Source: Ceratorhiza oryzae-sativae
Taxonomy: Eukaryota; Basidiomycota; Agaricomycetes; Cantharellales; Ceratobasidiaceae
Direction of reading: 5' to 3'
Assembly: GCA_030998015.1 (NCBI GenBank)
Contig: JARWMV010000236.1
Span: 1,550,001 to 1,614,000 of the forward strand
Length of the DNA: 64,000 nt
This document shows, in pieces, positions 1 to 10,994 of this stretch. Below the pieces are notes generated by a model. It had not been told where the DNA came from, did not search any database, and saw only the letters and a program-made list of their open reading frames with translations. Every line of letters begins with the position of its first letter. Within the stretch, counting starts at the first letter, position 1. A program made the translations under genes and the position numbers.

Positions 1-737
1 GACGAAGCATAGAGGTCTCAGGCAAGGGAGGGTACGACATCATGGGATGAAGGTGCGTGGGAGGGAAAGGGGAGAAAATGTCGATGGCCTCGTTCTCGTT
101 CGATGACGAGACCTTTTAGATCCTGGGGAATGCAGCTACGGGTCGCGATCAATCCGGAATGATGGTATTGATTCGCGATCTGGGCGTAGGCAGAAGAGCT
201 GGAAGTGCCAGCAAGGCGTATGGATGCAAGATGGGTTGTCTGAACCGGCCAATGACGTCCTGCGGTAGTTCACGTTGCCAGGTACCTAATCGTAATGAAG
301 AAGACGGGGGGAATGAGGTTGGGGCTCCCGCGAGATCCGAGCCTGGGGCTGGTTTTGTGTGTGACGAGACCCGACGGATGTAGAACGGGACACTCTCCGC
401 TCACTAACTATTCAAGATCTGGAGGTGGGGCTGGCCAAAGAAGTTCGGGGTCGAAGTAACACACTGGTGCTGGTCACCCTCAACGTCAAGCGTGCCATCG
501 AAAATAGTGCTCCACTATTCAGATTGTAGTGCGTGGGCCAAACCCAGCCAGCTCGAAAGTGCAGTCATTCGTAGGACCCTCCTCATTTAGAAGACAGTAA
601 TCACGAAGCCTAGATTGTCGAGAACGTGTATTGGTGTGTTCCAAATCAAAATGAGGATCTACACATTAGAACAAGCGCCAGGCGGTTGACGTCGAGAGCA
701 CTTGCCACCAGCCACCATAACGCAGAAATCGTGAGCC
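1..737. other. left-edge stretch without an assigned gene
   Basis: I could not assign a gene here. Short open frames exist on both strands but none shows a recognisable motif or a convincing exon chain. On the minus strand the first ~110 bases read as a Ser/Asn/Glu-rich peptide, so the end of a neighbouring gene may run in from the left. The last part is presumably the 5' region of the ING gene that starts at 738. Confidence 0.4.
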
Positions 738-2036
738 ATGAGCTTAGAAGAAGCTGCCAATATTGCCTCAGAATGCGTATCAAGTGAGCATAATATTTAT
801 ATGGAATACCCCTTCCGTGTTAAACTCTTTCGTTGTCAGCATTGGATAATCTACCAAGTGAGGTGGCTTTCCTTCTTAACGAGATAAAACTCAAAGACCA
901 AAAATGCCAAGGTAAGCCCGGCTGGATAATACGCAAAAGACAGAAAATCCACTTGGCTTCCAGAAATTCAGGAACGGAACAAGGCTAGAATGGCCAAGGC
1001 TCTCGCACACCGCACTGGCAGCCTATCCGCCGCCAATCCCGCGAACGCGAACCCAGGCCCCAAAGATCCTTTCGCTGCTGGAACACAACTCCAGCTTCAA
1101 CAGAAGATTCGTGCAGAACAGGAAAAGGCCGAGAAGCTCACCGTGCAGAAAGTCGCGCTTGCAGAACGCCTCCAGTCACTCATTCTCAAAGCAGCGGGGC
1201 GAGTCGAGGCGGATCTTACACGTGTGCGCATAGCAAGCGGAGCTACCCGCTCCTCAGATCACTGTCCCTGAACCGCCTCCCGAACCCCCTGCGTTTACTG
1301 TTCCGACTACGCTTCAGATCCCAGCCGCTAGTCCTGCGACAATTGCGAGGGCGCTACCCCCAACAACTACTAGCATACCAGAAACTCGGCCCGCGTCTGG
1401 CCCTCCAGGAGGCGTTGATATGCAAAACAAAAGTGCGGTTATCAGACTTATAGCCCCTGAGACCTTGATTCACATGTTGCGTCACAGGACGTCGCACCAC
1501 AACTGGAGGCGCCTCTACGCCCATCATGAGCAGTCCATCTTCTTCCATGATTTTGCCAGGAGTCAATCCAGTCACACGGCGTATGCGCCCCCAGACCGCC
1601 AGGCGTCGACCAAATGCAGATTCGGACGATGAGGATGCGGACGGCCAGGGAGAGAGATAGAAGGAGGAGAATATGAATTTGACCAATCGGACACTACGTT
1701 GTACTGCTTCTGCAAAGAAAGGTCCTACGGAGAGGTCGGTGTTTTTTCTTGTTGCTTGATACGTGCCTGACCTGTCCGAAGATGATTGGATGTGACAATG
1801 CCAATTGCGCGATTCAATGGGTGAGTGCGCACTGTGCCCAAGCATACTCGATGCTAATCTGGCTACAGTTCCATATGGATTGCGTCGGCCTCAAGCCCCC
1901 TGTACCAGCTCAGATGAAATGGTTTTGCTCTGATTGTAGGGGAGAGGATAACAAAACCCCAGATGTCCAAGTCGCTGGCATCTCTCCCGCAGCTGTCTCC
2001 ACCAAACCTGTTCGCAAAAAAGGGAGACGTGCATGA
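738..2036 (+). CDS. ING-family PHD-finger chromatin protein
   Basis: Inhibitor-of-growth family proteins are subunits of histone acetyltransferase or deacetylase complexes and read H3K4me3 through a C-terminal PHD finger. Exon 1 begins at ATG 738; introns fall near 784-839, 911-961 and 1735-1782, and a further intron splits the PHD near 1820-1866. The N-terminal helix reads LDNLPSEVAFLLNEIKLKD, then a Lys/Glu coiled region, a Pro/Thr linker and an acidic DSDDEDADG patch. The PHD zinc ligands are seen in LYCFCKERSYGE, MIGCDNANC, FHMDCVGL and WFCSDCRGE. The C-terminus is basic (KPVRKKGRRA). The frame changes near 1246, explained either by a 34-nt intron or by one extra C. Which yeast paralogue (Yng1, Yng2 or Pho23) it matches is not decided. 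Confidence 0.88.
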
Positions 2037-2178
2037 GGGGTGTCTGCTCTATCCGTTGATAATACGAAGCCGGCTGCTCTGGTACAGCGAATTGATTTTG
2101 CACCTAATATTTACACAAGGGTATACATGCATCATAAATAATCGAACATCAACGTAGTCCATTTGATCCTGCGAGTCC

Positions 2179-4332
2179 TTAAGAGCAATCGACAAACTCT
2201 CCTTCCTCCTCTTGCCATCCTAATACTTCGTGCGGGATTCTGAGCGAAGTCAACATGGTGCCCAACGTATGGCTCCTTGCTGCATCCCTTTCACAATCCG
2301 AATCGTCCGTATTTTTTTCTTCCACCTCCAAATCCTTATAGGTATCCTCATTGGGTGGAAACGCCCCCTCGCGCGGACATGAGGTTGTTTCGACTTCTTC
2401 ACCATCTCCCGACATAGCTTGTTTACATCGAGTGATGCAGACGTTAGGTTAACCCTTACGTCTCCAACGTTCAGCTTCAGGTCGGCATCTTCTGCTGGGT
2501 GCGCTCGCTGCGGCCCAGTACACCACTCCCAGCTATCCCGCTTTCTTTTTTCAGCGCTGCCCCACGAGTCTTGGTCAACCGAGTCCTTCACGAGCCCCCA
2601 CAGGTCTTGCGCCGCTTCTCTAGCTGCATTACGCCAGCGCAGCGCCAACGCTTCAAGTTCCTCGTCGCCCATCGGTTTTGTGGACGGTGTAGACCCAACA
2701 GACGGTTGCGTTGGGTCCGGGATTCCACGAATGCGGAGCGCGCTACGAAGAGACTGGAGACGCTGTTTGAGCCCCTGGACCGTAGCACCCGTCGGGCGGT
2801 TTGACTTCCCTGGGGGCTTGAACGGCCGAGCTGCTGTTTGGCGAATCCGAGGGACGCGGAGCTTGTAGGTACTCCTTGGTGTGCACATGGTGTCAGCGTC
2901 GAACACGGGATCTGAACTTGGTGGCACAGGTAGGCTGTGGGCAGCTTTTGCTGTCGCAGGAGTCGTGAACACATCGGGCTCCATAGGCATAATAGGGCTG
3001 GAAAAGATATCTCCCTGGATCCTCGAAGATCTGAGGGGTGTCGAAACCCCACCAGCAGGAGGTCGTGTACGTGATTGGGAACTATCTCGAGAGCCTCGTA
3101 ATGGAGACACAAAAGGTGCGAGCGGGAAGGGAGACGGTCCGGTACGACGCACTTTTGAGCCAAGCGGCCTGTCCTCCGAGGGGGTCTCCGCACGCCGCTT
3201 TTTTGCGGGAGGAGCTTGAGGTGAACTTTCAGGAAGAGGTGGCGAGCTCGGAGGGAGTGGTGATGACGGCAATATGCAAGGAATAGGCCGTCGGAATGGC
3301 GACTTGAATGGTGCACCTATATCGGTTCGTAGCCGGGTTACCTTTTTGAGTGGGTTGAGCGGTGGAGGACTGCTGAGTTTCATGGGGCTAGACGGGGGTG
3401 TCGAATGGACGTTTGCCTCGGCACCAACACAGCGAACTGGCGAGGCCAGTGCACGCCCCTCGTTGAACGAAGGCGGAGTGCTAGCCATTACCTCCAGTTC
3501 ATGTTGCGAAGAATTGGGCATAGAAGACTGATGAATATATTTCAGATATGGTTCGCAATGAATATAGAAACTCGTGCTCACACTCTGGGTCGTTTTTTCA
3601 AACTCTGGGCTTGCTAACTTGGCAGTATCCGCAGATGGACGGGTTGTTTGCTGTGGCCGACCTTGGAATAGTAATCTTACTCCGCCATCATCCTAAGAAA
3701 AAGGATAAGTTTGGCCGGCTGAAATATCAACAGGGGCTTGCTAACAGATCTAGGCTTGGCTGCAGAGGCCCAAGGTTGTAACCTTTGCGGGTCAAGTGTG
3801 GAAACCGTGGACGCCTCTACATCTGCCCCTTGGTCTCCCCGATCGTATGACTCCGGAGTGCTGGTGTATCCTGGCATGGCAGCGGTTGTGTGCTGAGAGA
3901 ACCACGTTTGCTCCAACACTCTAGATCGAGAAGAACGGAACTTGCCTTGGGTAAGCTCAACGGCAAACCGCCCGTGATCTGTTCAAGGTTTGAACTCAAC
4001 GATATCGAATCACGCTCGGATACAAGCGGGGCCCTAGATTCTTCAACCGCCATTGTTTTGTTGAAACGAGGGTCCTGGATAGATTGTGGTGAGATCTACA
4101 GAAGCCTCAGTGTATTGGACAAGCCTACGACAACTTGATTTTTGCTACCCACGCTCCAACTTGTTGTTTCATCGTTGATACGCATATCGATCTCGGTCTC
4201 AGGACGACTGACATTATCAGGACCAACCTCCCGCGATGAATAATCGATGGTGTGGGAGGTTCGGGAACGCATGGGTGTACCATCAGCTGGTGTGTGACCG
4301 AAATCGGGGAACTTGGCCGAAGTTGATGCCAT
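2179..4332 (-). CDS. Sfr1/Mei5-like recombination mediator with long N-terminus
   Basis: Swi5-Sfr1 (Sae3-Mei5) stimulates strand exchange by Rad51 and Dmc1. The family core is seen in the coiled segment VQGLKQRLQSLRSALRI and in LEALALRWRNAAREAAQDLW (minus strand, about 2640-2790), and in the terminal signature MLTSLRIPHEVLGWQEEEGEF just before the stop at 2179. I threaded upstream exons in phase back to ATG 4332 through introns of 53-54 nt (about 3528-3581, 3703-3755 and a GC-AG intron at 3893-3945), plus one near 4060-4120. The protein is then about 600 residues, roughly twice S. pombe Sfr1, and the extra part is disordered and Ser/Pro-rich. A shorter start at ATG 3521 is the alternative. 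The frame breaks near 2408 in a CCC run (GGG on the coding strand); one extra base restores the conserved end. Confidence 0.75.
3893..3945 (-). other. GC-AG intron in the Sfr1-like gene
   Basis: Donor AAG|GCAAGT and acceptor CTCTCAG, 53 nt, join LPLSLPK in phase to HTTAAMPGYTSTPES. The length matches the neighbouring introns. Confidence 0.55.
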
Positions 4333-5294
4333 TACCGGCCAGAGGATCCAACTTTCACTATACCATGTCCTTTAGTTTAGCTGGCGGTAATAGACCTAAG
4401 CCCGGCCACACGTACAATGTTTTGATTGTTCACATGCTTCGCGGCCAGCGTCGTGATTAGCCATCTGTGAACCTCTCCGCCCCTGTGGCTCGGTGCTGTC
4501 GGTCTGTATGCGGCCAGCCAAGCGATACGGGAAAGTAACAGAAGTGGGGTTACAAACGCCCTGGTGCAAAACTGGTAATACTCACGGTGCTGGTGTCACC
4601 GAGATTATGGGGGCCTCCATTGTGAGCGCTTCCGAAGCTCCTGTTTCACGTTTACTGTGGAAGGTGTATTGTTGGACGAGCTTACCAATTAAGATCGCGA
4701 GCTCCAGTGCCTGATGTGCACTCCTCGATATCATTCATTTCCGCCATCCTGAGTTCGACTGCTAAGTGTTATCCTTGGGCTGAATGATAACGTTGAGCTA
4801 CACGAGCAGATGTATGCGCGGCCTGCGATTCTAACAGACTGGAACATAAGGATGCATATTAGAGATTCTTTAGGTTACAAGCTATACCTTCTCACAGGTG
4901 GAACTTTTTTCCACCTAGCCGCTGGCTCCACGTTGCGGTGGCGTTCTGGGTGCTACCGATATTGAGAGAGGAACCGACCACCGGGTAGGTTAGTTAAATG
5001 TACGGAACTTATTCGGTAAATAAAGATCAAATGAGCGTAGTTTATCTGCCCTCGACGTCAAAGCAGGTTGTGGTCGTCGGTGCGAGAAGCCGGCGGCGCA
5101 GAATTAGCAATCTGTGCACGCTTTCACGTGACCGTGAGCAGAGTGAGTGGTGTCGCTGCAGCCACCACTTTGCCACCACTCAACACCATGGAAAGGACCA
5201 GAAATTCTGAAAACATCGGTGGTGATTTCGCGAGTATGTTCAGAACAAATAATTTGTTTTATAATCGACCTAATTTATTCGATCCATCGGGAAG
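4333..5294. other. divergent intergenic region between Sfr1-like gene and Pch2
   Basis: About 960 bases separate the two start regions. I see several open frames of 70-80 codons, none with a recognisable motif. The stretch probably carries both promoters and perhaps an unrecognised 5' exon of Pch2. Confidence 0.4.
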
Positions 5295-7628
5295 ATGACA
5301 ACACGCTATGGGATCTTCATGGTGCGCGTCTTGGTTGTGCGGGCGCACGCGTTTACTGACTTTTGCCAGTCGAAGTACGAATGTCACCTCACTCGGGGAC
5401 TCCCCACACGATGATTCGCGCTGCTGTCGAGGTTTTTCTTTCTCAAAGCAACGACATGGTTAACGTGCCATCAATCGTTGAAGGGTGGCATGTGGACCCG
5501 ATCCTTGGACAGGACGTCGAGCTGATACACATAACTGAAAGCAGTGAGCCTCCGTTCATCTTCTTAAACTGAACCCGGGATCTCACAAAAGCGTATCAGT
5601 GTCTCCAAAGGCTGAACTACTCATGAGCCATGCCAATTTGATTGTCCACGTGTATCAAACGGTCGACAGTGGTTTTGAAGACCAGTTTGCAAGCGGTGGG
5701 GAAGAAGGCGATGAAGCGCCAATTATCGCTACCGTCTGTGAATTGCCATCTCGGGTATGGGAAGGGCTGTGGGACACGCTCGTGTATAACGAGGATATCA
5801 AATCTCGTCTATTAAGCTACATATACGCTACGCTTTTGCTTTCAGACGCAAACGTGAACCGTGAGTCTATCGGACGGGCTTGATGCACTATATTGACCCT
5901 TAGTTCATATATTTCAGCCAATGTGATTTCATGGAACCGCTCGGTCTTGTTACACGGCCCGTATGTCGATGCTCGCCATATGGATTCGTCTACCTAACCT
6001 AAACATGTCCTAGCTCTGGGACAGGTAAAACATCGCTTGCTCGGGCGCTGGCTCAGAAGCTGGCCATTCGGCTGCAATACAGATATACTGCCGGTGCTCG
6101 TTTGATGGAACTCAATGCCCACTCGCTGTTTTCGCGCTGGTTTTCCGAGAGCGGAAAACTCGTCCAGCGGGCTTTCGCTAGCATAATGGAAATGGCAGAT
6201 GATCCGGACCTGTTCCTTGTGGTGCTGCTTGGTAAGTTCGGGTATGGCATCGATTTATGATTTCCTATAAATGATTTTCGAAGATGAGGTCGAAAGCCTT
6301 ACTGTTGCCAGAACAGCGGCAATGTCGGGAACTGAACCCGGCGATGCTATGCGGGTGCGTTGCTTATTAGCCTAGTGCAACGCATGTGCACCATTCTGAC
6401 AGATCTCGCTTTGCAGGTGGTCAATGCGCTCCTGGTTCAGCTAGATAAATTGAAATTAAAGCGGAATGTGTTGATCATCTCTACATCTAATCTTCCAGAC
6501 GCGATTGGTAAGCAGCATTTCAGCAATTATCTCGGAAGCTTTAGCTTGGAATGACCCCGGAATGCAGACTCTGCGTATATTGACCGGGCCGACATTGTAC
6601 AATACGTTGGCCTCCCATCTCGAGACGCAATTTACTTCATTCTACAATCATGCGTAGCGGAGCTTGTTCGAACAGGGATATTACAACCAATAGTAAGTCA
6701 TCGACTTTGCCGCTTTTATCTCTTCCGTTGTGGAACCCCCTCCATCTGCTATCCCCAATTCATAAGAGCGGAATCTTCTCGATCTTCTTAACATTTAGCC
6801 GCCACAATAGCTCCAGCAGCTTGCTCTTGCATTTTATTCTGTGCAGTGGCGTCACGCTCTGTTTCAGGTTCCAACTCCATAACGCTCCTGCAGGCTCTGC
6901 TCCCTGGCGATACGAAATGTGCCCCACATGGGGGTGGGTTCCTCTGAACTACTTTCGGACGCCACCGTCATCGGGCGATCGACACCGGTCCTTACCCAAC
7001 GCACGATCGTTGTCTCTGCTTCATGCTGAGTTCGCCCAAACCTGAAATGGATCAATTACGCCTGATCGGGGCCAGGCCTATTGTCTTTGACCGCAAAGGT
7101 TTCCGCGCGAGGCTGATCGTTTTTACGCAGGAAACCTTGCTTAGGACTCAGGCCGGGACAGACTCGGTTAACAGCGAGCTAAACGAGCCGATTCGGGCGT
7201 CGGACTCGACGCAGGTCCGCTCTGCAAAGGCTAGCGTGCGGCTCTATCACCTGGCATCAAAATGCGTTGTACGTGAATCGCCCTGCTCCCATGTGGTGAT
7301 CGAGGACACACCCGCGCGCTGTATGCGCATACATTTTGTACCTGGCGTGTCTCGATCACCATCAGTTCTTCACATGTGAAAGCACCCCTTGCTTGGTTTG
7401 TTCCCGTCGGTTCGTGATCGCCACTGACGCGTTGGTACGCCACAGGGCAAGTCTGGTCGGTCCCTGCGGCGACTTCCGGTCATAGCCTGTGCTCGGCATG
7501 CGGGCTTCGCTTGCGTCGGACGAAGAGAGGCGATGGATATCAGCGCGTGGCTCACTGCAATGGAGCAAGCCGTCGCTGAGCATTCGGAAAGCCAACGTCA
7601 TGTGCGCAGCAATATCAAGACTGAATAA
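5295..7628 (+). CDS. PCH2: Pch2/TRIP13 pachytene checkpoint AAA+ ATPase
   Basis: Pch2/TRIP13 is a hexameric AAA+ ATPase that remodels HORMA-domain proteins (Hop1, Mad2) in meiosis and at the spindle checkpoint. The N-terminal part reads VEVRMSPHSGTPHTMIRAA. Walker A (LLHGPSGTGKTSLARAL) is split by an intron near 5959-6013; then come LNAHSLFSRWFSESGKLVQR, Walker B (LVVLLDEVESL, again split) and sensor 1 (VLIISTSNLPDAI). The C-terminus is KSGRSLRRLPVIACARHAG followed by MDISAWLTAMEQAVAEH, joined through an intron at 7269-7445 that puts the exons in phase. The segment 6690-7180 was not resolved into exons and is longer than I expect for the family. The first exon is uncertain: ATG 5295 is out of phase with the VEVRMS exon by my splicing, and ATG 5381 is an internal alternative. 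Confidence 0.9.
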
Positions 7629-8704
7629 ACCGCCACCTGTCATATCCGATAGAATGGGCAGAGGTGGAGGTGGAGATTGACACCCTGTGTCTGATCATCG
7701 GCGGTCGCACGTTTTTTTTTTTCTCCCCTCCTTCACTTTACTTTTTTGTACAATTCACCGATTTTTTTCTGTCTCTCTTGCTTTTGCCCTGCAATCCACA
7801 TATCGGATGTGATCGACAGGGCAGCTATTCATAGACAACACCCCCAAAATATGGTTTTCAGCCTAACGTTCAAAAGGATAAATGAATCTGTGGTGGGTCT
7901 ACGACTTTGAGATCGGTCCTTTCAATTGGGTGCCTGCGGCCAACTGAGGCGCGATGGGCTTGGTTCCGTCAACGGCGTGTGTTTCAGCCGCGCCTGCGCT
8001 GGCGGAACATACAGCGATGCCAGCTCTTCGTGTGCGTGTGTACAAAAAGGGCCCCGATGGCGTCTGGCGAATATACAGGCATGCGAGCTCCCTCCCCTCT
8101 AGGCGAGAAGGATAAAAAAGAACAACTTTTGATCTTACGGAACTGAAGCGTTGGATTTCCAGGTGCGTGCCCACACGTAAAAAAATGTCAGAGGAAGATT
8201 GATTGTATATTTAATATTGCAACAGATGATGAGTTGGTGAGGTAGTCTACTAATGGCCGGTGTGAAATGACAGGGGGGGAATTACGGTATCAGGGAATAG
8301 AGAATAGGGAGTGTGAGTGTGTGTGGTACAGAACAACAGTCAGATGAGAGAGGACGAAAAAAGAAAAGATGAGGCAGAGAGGTAGAAGAAACAAAAACAG
8401 AAAATCGTAAAACATGAAGCGGACGAGCCAACGCAGTGACCGGCCCAATGCTGCCTGCGCGACACACTCCCTGCACAAATATTATTTAGATTACAGAGCG
8501 AATGCAAAGCGCATGTTTTCAACCAAATCGTGATGAAGAGTGAGCCACCGCACGAAAGGACAATGCTGTAGAATATAATAAAGAAACCCCAAGATATGAA
8601 AACAAAGAGAAGAGGGCAGAACGAGAAGAGAAGCAACGCCCAAAAAAAGTTCGAAGAGAGCAAGCGAACCACGTACGATGGGGGACCCAAAAATGATAGT
8701 TGCC
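7629..8704. other. convergent intergenic region (Pch2 / RGS 3' ends)
   Basis: This is about 1.1 kb between two convergent genes, with pyrimidine-rich tracts near 7713-7780 and a GT-rich tract near 8310-8330. It holds one coding-looking patch at 7952-8113 (see findings) that I could not attach to a gene. Confidence 0.5.
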
Positions 8705-10994
8705 CTAGTCGTGTCGCGGCGCGTGGTGTACGATACCCTGCCCGAGGGGTTTGGGGCCAGCCTTTTCGCCTGCGGTAGCCGAAAATGTCATGTATGCCCG
8801 GCCGACCTCTTCCACATCGCCCGCCTCAAAGCCAGGCGGGACAGCAGGTCCGTTGATCGATAAGGCCTCGAGGGACGCGATCGTGTCGTTTTCAGCCATC
8901 TCGACCTCCTCAACCCAACTCGCGAGATCCTTGAATCTTGGGGTCTTCACAAACTAGATGATGCAAAAGATTTAGGGGTGTGATGATGAGAAGAAAGGCG
9001 TGGGTACGTACCCTGGGTAATGAGTCAGTAGCCATCAGGCGGAACACATGGAGCTGTATTCTCTCGTAGAGCTTGATCAGGTTTTGCAACTGGGTCGCAT
9101 TGAACGAAGCAGCCTCTTTGGGTCCGACATTACCAGGCCCTGTTCGCGAGAAACCATTGTCGACGATCACGTCCTCCACGTAAGCGTACAGTTCATTTCG
9201 GAGCCCGTGGTCAATGTTAAGTTCGCATTGACTTTGCGGGGCCAAGTACGTGTTGTAAATGAGGAATGTGAATTGGACCAGCGCCTCGTGGTGCTTCTCC
9301 ATCGCGGCCTGACCAGGCGTGGGCGACTTGGCTGTCGACGGCCTCGAGGTAGGCGAGTGAGCACCGTGCATGGCGGAGGTGTGGGAAGCGGCAGCGGTCG
9401 ACGTGGTGTGAACCTACGCTTTAGGTCCTGTACTTCCAGCCAAAACGACAAGTTCTCTTCGCAAAAGTTGCCGCGCAGGAATTCACGGAACAACGAGCGC
9501 AGCGCAGGCTCCTCGAGGATACGCTTTAGCCTTTCCGAGTTGGACTCGTTCTTGGCAATGCGGTCGCTCGAGCCGTGGTAGCCATCGCGCAGTTTCTCGG
9601 CGAGTGACGCCCTGCGCTGGATCTTGGCCTCAGTTGCTGTCGCGAGTGTCTCAGGTCCCTGGGGACCGGCTCCGGGGCCAAACGCGAGCTCGCTCACGAT
9701 GGCACCCTCGTGGCTGCCGTCCGTCGACGGGCGCTCTACAGAGTGCAGATTCGTCTGGGAGGTGTTGGGCGAGTTTCGCATGACTCCGGAACCTTGGACG
9801 CTGCCTCCCCATTTAGCGACCCGTCGACCCTCGTCGGTGATCCGGTAAATGGCCTTGGCCGTGCACCTAAACTCCCCTTGCTGAAAAAAAAAAAAAAAAG
9901 AAGCCAGAGTCAGACACGGATGACGAACCGAGGCGAGCGCGAGACTACTAACCGTGGCGGCCCCGGGTGTGCTCGCAGATCCACGAACGGTAAAAATGAC
10001 GGCTGAATCACCGGTCTTGCGCTTGTCGCTCACGAGCTGGATGTAGCCGAAACGGACAAAGTGCGCGGCCATCTCTGCGGCCTCGTCGCGACCGACGATC
10101 GACGTAAAGTCGCAGAGCCACTCGAGCGCACTGATCGCCGGGAAGCAATACTTGTAGGTTTGAAGCGGGGCCTTGCCGATCATCTGGGGCGGGCGTTCTT
10201 GGACGTCGACGAGGGGCATGCCCTTGGCGCGCTCGTGGTACTCGACCGAGGGATCGACGGTGCCGGGCGGGGCGTCGGTCATGTAGTTGGGAGAGCGGCC
10301 GACGAAGCGGCGGAAGAGGGCACTGATGACCGGCTGGGAGATGATGATCTCGTCATCGCTCGGCCGTCGCTCGAGATGGAGCAGCCTCATGCACACAGGC
10401 TGGCTCTCGAAGACGCCGACGAGGGCGTCGCCGTTGATGCCGTTCTTGATGATGAATCGCTCGAGGACGTGGAGGCCCTTGGGGGTGACGACGTAGACGC
10501 CGCGCTCCTTGAAGAGGTTGGATGTCCTGTCGGCGGCGTTTTCGATGAGGCGGGCATCCATAAAGTGCTGGGACATGGCCTTGGCCATGTCGCGGGTCAT
10601 GCTGAACGTCGTGGTCGTGGTCGTCGTGACGATGCGCGAGGGGTCCCTAGGATCGGGGCCGCGATTTGACTGGGAGAACTTGAGCGAGGCGAGGTTCTGG
10701 GCGGCCTCGTCGCTGGGGAAAGTGAGCAGGACGGCAGGGCCGGACACAGGGCGGACTTACGTCGTGAAGCTGTATGGGAAGCTCTTGAAGAACTGCTTGT
10801 GGGTGCAGAGATCGAGTGAGACGATGAGGGTTGCGAAGAGGTCGAGGGTGTCCTGGACGGGGATGAGCGAAGATCCAATTGGGGACGGAGAAACGCACCT
10901 TGAGGAACGGGCGGCCACGCTTGGTGACCTTCATCATGTGGGATGCGCTGGCCGTCGTGGTCGGTGCGCTGGAACGGTGGGCGTCGTTGGACAT
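8705..10994 (-). CDS. fungal RGS protein with DEP domains (Sst2/FlbA type)
   Basis: Regulators of G-protein signalling of the Sst2/FlbA/Crg1 type accelerate GTP hydrolysis by G-alpha and damp pheromone or growth signalling. ATG is at 10994 (MSNDAHRSS). The first DEP-type region continues through DTLDLFATLIVSLDLCTHKQ and FKERGVYVVTPKGLHVLERF; a second DEP region holds LQTYKYCFPAISALEWLCDF and HFVRFGYIQLVSD. The RGS domain begins at RILEEPALRSLFREFLRGNF, includes CEENLSFWLEVQDLKRR and ends near HVFRLMATDSLPRF. A short acidic tail follows to the stop at 8705. At least five introns interrupt the gene; one carries a 16-base A run at 9884-9899, a pyrimidine tract on the coding strand. Domain order and length fit the fungal family well. 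Confidence 0.9.
9884..9899. repeat. 16-base A homopolymer within an RGS intron
   Basis: A direct run of 16 A on the + strand lies inside an intron of the minus-strand RGS gene, where it acts as a T tract on the transcript. Length variation here would not affect the coding frame. Confidence 0.9.
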
